Shown piece after piece: positions 59,891-64,000 of a stretch of 64,000 nt of DNA; positions within the stretch are counted from its first letter, which is position 1, and the number at the start of each line of letters is the position of its first letter. Source of the stretch: Arion vulgaris (taxonomy: Eukaryota; Mollusca; Gastropoda; Stylommatophora; Arionidae). The translations under genes and the position numbers were made by a program. Location of the stretch: contig CM036754.1 of NCBI GenBank assembly GCA_020796225.1, forward strand, positions 66,208,000 through 66,271,999. The letters are read 5' to 3'. Below the pieces are notes generated by a model. It made no database searches. It saw only the letters and a program-made list of their open reading frames with translations, and was not told where the DNA came from.

Positions 59891-60077
59891 AAAAGTAGTT
59901 TTTCTTGTACTGTTTTCAAACTGTCTCCAACCTTCTTATTTTTATTGGATTATTTTTCAGATGCGTAATCCTTGTCCCATAGATGGACACATGTTGTGAT
60001 GATGTTAGAAGATCTGTTAATATAGTCAGTTTGCTATGCTTATTGTTAGTGAGTTATTCTATTTATCTCTGATAATA

Positions 60078-62044
60078 CTATAGTCTGTCCATTAATTCGT
60101 GAACATTTGATTGTCTAAAATACCTGTTGATCTCAGTGATTATTTGCATGGGCCTTAATATCCATGTGCTAAAATAAAGCTAACCAGTAGTCCATAGATG
60201 CTACTTGATTTATGATATCGGCGAATGTCTGTGTCTTTTGACAATTCTACGGGGGTCAAATTTTGATTTTCAGTATCCTAGAATTTGTCCATGTCAATTC
60301 TATTCATAGGTGTATCTCATATAACTTGAGTCAAGTAATTAAGTGTGTGCCCTTTATATGCAATCGTGAACTTGGGTACAATATGCAACATTAGTCCTCC
60401 GGTTGTCACCATTAGACCCAGGGTGTCTTAACTTCTCACAAATTGTAGATGGTAGCGATTGGAAAGGAAAAGTACGTTGTATTTCTCAGTCTGTAATCAA
60501 AATATGTTTTATCATCCGATCTGACTTCCTGAGGTTGATAATTGTTACTGGCTGACAAATTGTAATCCATCTGGTCCAGTACTCGCTTCCTCTCGGCACA
60601 GTTCAACACTTTCTTCAGAATGATGTCTATCATTGAAGGACTCACGTGTCAGAACTTCAACATCAACATTTTAAACGTCCTGTTCTGTTCGGCAACTTGC
60701 TTTATTTAGCCAGACAAGCTCTATCGGATTGAGGTAGAGCATGATATGGAGGTATCCAAAGACGTGTGGCGTATTCCGCAAGATTTTGTCAAATGAACAC
60801 CTTGTCTTATTGTCATCCTACCAGGTGCAACAACTCGGGTTTCAAATATGATCATGGCTGACATTTTCCTTAGAAGCAAGTCCTAATTTGATCTTTGATT
60901 TGATGCAGTTGGTACTTGTCTTCGCTGATACTGCTGTGATAGGATGCATTATCCCTTACTAACATGATGGTCTGTTTAGAATTGAAGTAGATCTTTCTCC
61001 ATCCAGTGCCTGAAATATTCCATTCATTTCTGTGGGTAGTCACGTCGTATTTGATTGGAAAATAAGTCAGCGTCATGGACAAGACCTTCTTCACTGCTTC
61101 CTGCATGTGTTAGTATAATACTGGCCTTGCTGCTTGGTATTTATCTTTCTGTTCACCATCTACTGATGCCATTCTTAGCATTGGTGGTGCATTGACCCAG
61201 GATCTCAATACAATATCATAGCCTTGCCTCGTCGCTTCACGGATCTCCTCAGGTATTTCTTGGGGCAATTAAATGTGAGCTTTTCACAATAATATTCCTG
61301 GCCTATGTTTCTGAAGGTGAAGCGGCGGCTCTTACAATTTCATAGAGACTTTAGAAATGTCTATGCTGGTCTGATTGCAGTTTTAATTTCAGTTTCTGAG
61401 TAACAAGTTGATTTGAAACATTTTCAGAGCTCCTGTCTTATGACATTATGTCAAAGTATCAATTTTCTTTCTCGCCTTGCTTGACATTAGTCACTTTGTG
61501 TCCTGTTTAATCCATGGAAAGATTCATCAGACCCAAGGCCAGTTAGCTCTTTTCAGTTATGAATATCAATATAGATGACTCTCTTAGATTCTGAAGTTGG
61601 ATAGTAAAATTATTGCATTTTATAAATTGCACTTGAGACTCATTATGAATGTGATATCAATGTCGTTTGATAAGCCAACAATATGATAATAGCTTCATAC
61701 AATAGCAATACCCTATACTTAAACGTATCCCAATTATAACGTTTGCTTTCGCTTCAAAGTCGATGGGTTAGGTGGTTTAGTGAATATTTGTATACTCCGT
61801 ATTTCTAGGTACCATAATTGTATTTTTAGAACAGCGTCTGTGTCGTAGATCTGTATATTGTGTTAAATCCGGAGGTTGATTTTTATAACCTGAAAAGAAA
61901 TATTTCAAACTACATCAAATTTTCTTGGAAAATTATTTTCAGCGTCATGGATATTCTAAGGCTGCTTGAAAAAATCACTGAGATCAAAAGGTCAGTTTCG
62001 AAAATCAATTTTAAACGTGTTACGAATTAATGGACAGACTATAG
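60078..62044 (-). mobile_element. Tc1/mariner-type DNA transposon, 1,967 bp, with terminal inverted repeats
   Basis: Ends are 23-bp perfect inverted repeats beginning CTATAGTCTGTCCATTAATT (60078-60100 and 62022-62044), and TA lies on each side, as expected for this superfamily. The decayed transposase is on the minus strand: TIMLVRDNASYHSS (second catalytic Asp, near 60945) and, in another frame near 60720, LNPIELVW, the usual DDE block that precedes the third acidic residue. No single intact frame, so it is not autonomous. Confidence 0.92.
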
Positions 62045-62095
62045 TAGGAAGTACATGAAATGTCTTTTGTAATAATATATGTTATAAAATTGGTT

Positions 62096-62460
62096 AACCG
62101 TAGAAAATAAAAAAACTTCACAGAAATCTGATGCGATTCCACATAACTGGCACACTGTACAACCGCTCTTAGGCTCTTCTTCTGCAATCGCCCGCTGTCA
62201 ATTTAGGCATTAGCCATGACGCCTGGTGTGGCGCTTCTGACTGAATTTCACATGATGCCTGCTTACCATTTGACTGGTATCCCCCACCACACAGGCAAGC
62301 TTTCACCGTCTTCAGATGTACTTGAAGATTAGATCCTTCAGGTGTGATCTTTTCAGGAAACCTGTAGTCCAAACCACTTGCACTCTTAGGCTCAAATCAC
62401 ATAAAGATCACAAAGAGTGGTTTAATAGGTGGTCGATATGGAGCGTTCGAAGAAGAAGAT
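62096..62460 (+). repeat. SINE family 1 interrupted by a SINE family 3 insertion
   Basis: The family 1 sequence stops after CTCTTAGGCTC (62166-62176), is replaced by a reversed family 3 SINE with a (TTC) start (62177-62382), and resumes from a second CTCTTAGGCTC (62383-62393) to GGTCGATATGGAGCGTTCGA. Confidence 0.9.
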
Positions 62461-62561
62461 AACTTGATTACATTTGTTCATGCATGGCTAGTTACACAAA
62501 TTATTCTGTGATTATATTTTACTTGTTGGTTTTATTAGTGATATCAGAACAGAGCAAAGCT

Positions 62562-62782
62562 GGCTTCTTCTTTGAACGTTCCATATTGACCACTTTTTAA
62601 ATATCTATATGTACTCCGAGCCTAAGAGGACTATGTGTCAGTTATGCTCCTACAAGTAGGCTGGTCAATTTCTGCTACACTTTTTATTTACTAGGGTAGC
62701 TTCTCTAGGCCCCTACCTCTGTCGCCTCTCATGACATGCCTGGTAGTTCACAGTGTTACTATTCTTTGCGGGCCCTGACAAC
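62562..62782 (-). repeat. SINE family 1
   Basis: CTTCTTTGAACGTTCCATAT to GTTACTATTCTTTGCGGGCC, followed by fragments resembling the family 3 3' part (CCCATGTAGAGGATCAGGAT) up to about 62990. Confidence 0.82.
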
Positions 62783-63214
62783 ACATTGCGAAAGCTGGCC
62801 TCAAATCTTGAAATTTCAATGGCCACTAGCGTGAGTATTATCTATTTTGCTATCAGCGTCTTCAGATCCCCATGTAGAGGATCAGGATTTCATCAAACCA
62901 CTGTGCACGCCAAGACTTCAGATCTCATCCAACAACTGTCTGCACGTCAAGACTTTATGGCCAAACTGGCCTTGAACCCCAGCATGTCATGTGGTCACTA
63001 GCATCAAGTGCCTTAAACTTCGCTATTATGACGCCCTAAACATATTTTAATGACAGGGATTTATATAATGTGTTTTATAACTGAGTTTATAATTATAGCT
63101 CTTACATCTGCTACAAAGTAGTTTTTTTTGAGCTTCTAGTTTGTTTATTTTAGATCTATACATTATTATAACTTCAAAATTGATATTCTTTTTGACATAT
63201 AGTCAAATATCCTC

Positions 63215-63345
63215 TCTGTATGACAACACTGAAGTTGGATGTCCCCCATTTATGACAGCACTGAACTTGGTTGTCTGTTGGTGACACCAATGAAATCAGA
63301 TGTCTATTTTTATGACAACACTGAAGTCAGATGTATTCTTCCTCT
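63215..63345. repeat. About 40-bp tandem repeat (ATGACAACACTGAAGTTGGATGT type)
   Basis: Three to four diverged copies of TATGACAACACTGAAGT with GGATGTC. Confidence 0.8.
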
Positions 63346-63424
63346 GCTTTCCTTATCTGATGCTTCTACATATCTACAGTATCATTATACAATTTTAATG
63401 TGTCCCATGTTGGCATTACATTAT

Positions 63425-64000
63425 TTTATCTTCTAAACTTGGTGCTATTTTGTTATTTATAAAGTATTTTATTTTCTAAACTTGATGCTATTTTAATATT
63501 TATAAAGTATTTTATGTTCTAAACTTGGTGCTATTTTAATAATTATAAAGTATTTTATGTTCTAAACTTGGTGCTATTTTAATATTTATAAAGTAATTTA
63601 TGTTCTAAATGTGGTGCTATTTTAATATTTATAAAGTATTTTATGTTCTAAACTTGGTGCTATTTTAATATTTATAAAGTATTTTAACTTCTAAACTTGG
63701 TACTATTTTAATATTTATAAAGTATTATAACTTCTAAACTTGGTGCTATTTTAATATTTATAAAGTATTTTATGTTCTAAACTTGGTGCTATTTTAATAT
63801 TTATAAAGTATTTTAACTTCTAAACTTGGTGCTATTTTAATATTTATAAAGTATTATAACTTCTAAACTTGGTGCTATTTTAATATTTATAAAGTATTAT
63901 AACTTCTAAACTTGGTGCTATTTGAATATTTATAAAGTATTATAACTTCTAAACTAGGTGCTATTTGAATATTTATAAAGTATTATAACTTCTAAACTAG
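63425..64000. repeat. 42-bp AT-rich tandem array, runs off the window
   Basis: About 13 copies of TTCTAAACTTGGTGCTATTT plus TAATATTTATAAAGTATTTTA. Two variants (TTATGTTCTAAAC and TATAACTTCTAAAC) are clustered, the second toward the right edge. Confidence 0.97.

Overview
This window looks like AT-rich, intron-rich nuclear DNA from an invertebrate animal. Genes are split by GT-AG introns of up to about 17 kb. Most of the rest is short interspersed elements (SINEs), fragments of LINE retrotransposons, minisatellites and microsatellites. The repeat mix (several tRNA-derived SINE families, RTE-like and RNase H-bearing LINEs, Tc1/mariner remnants) would suit a mollusc or another lophotrochozoan, but I cannot fix the taxon from sequence alone.

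Two protein-coding genes can be supported. (1) MED15, the KIX-domain subunit of the Mediator tail, runs on the minus strand from its ATG at 49325 to at least 4349. I can place 14 exons (about 487 codons): KIX domain, a short Gly/Met/Gln-rich linker, a Pro/Ser-rich segment and the conserved C-terminal Mediator-binding region. Its last exon is probably beyond the left edge of the window. One exon between 17120 and 14128 was not found, and the 11523/4448 junction is out of frame by two bases. (2) A small gene on the plus strand (52318 to 58752, four exons, 116 codons) encodes a stand-alone KIX domain related to the MED15 KIX. It has an acidic N-terminus and a Lys/Glu-rich C-terminus, and ends at a stop where MED15 continues into its linker. 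Exons 2 and 3 have the same lengths (88 and 52 nt) and the same phases as MED15 exons 2 and 3, so it is a duplication of the 5' part of MED15. The two genes are divergent, with starts 3.0 kb apart, and much of that gap is LINE sequence including one datable 5'-truncated insertion. This KIX-only paralogue is the most interesting feature of the window.

Layout: 1-4300 repeats (mariner remnant, SINEs); 4349-28003 MED15 exons 14 to 4, with a 90-bp satellite of about 19 copies at 6738-8457 and many minisatellites; 28-45 kb a large MED15 intron holding minisatellites, an RTE-like LINE (38.4-40.1 kb) and an RNase H-type LINE (40.6-42.3 kb); 44898-49325 MED15 exons 3 to 1; 49.6-52.2 kb LINE-filled divergent intergenic region; 52318-58752 the KIX-only gene; 58.8-64 kb SINEs, a 1.97-kb Tc1/mariner-type transposon with terminal inverted repeats, and a 42-bp tandem array that runs off the right edge.

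Several SINE and LINE insertions show clean target-site duplications and nest inside one another, which gives a relative order of insertion. In known biology the MED15 KIX domain binds activation domains of transcription factors. A free KIX protein could compete with or modulate Mediator recruitment; that function is inference only.
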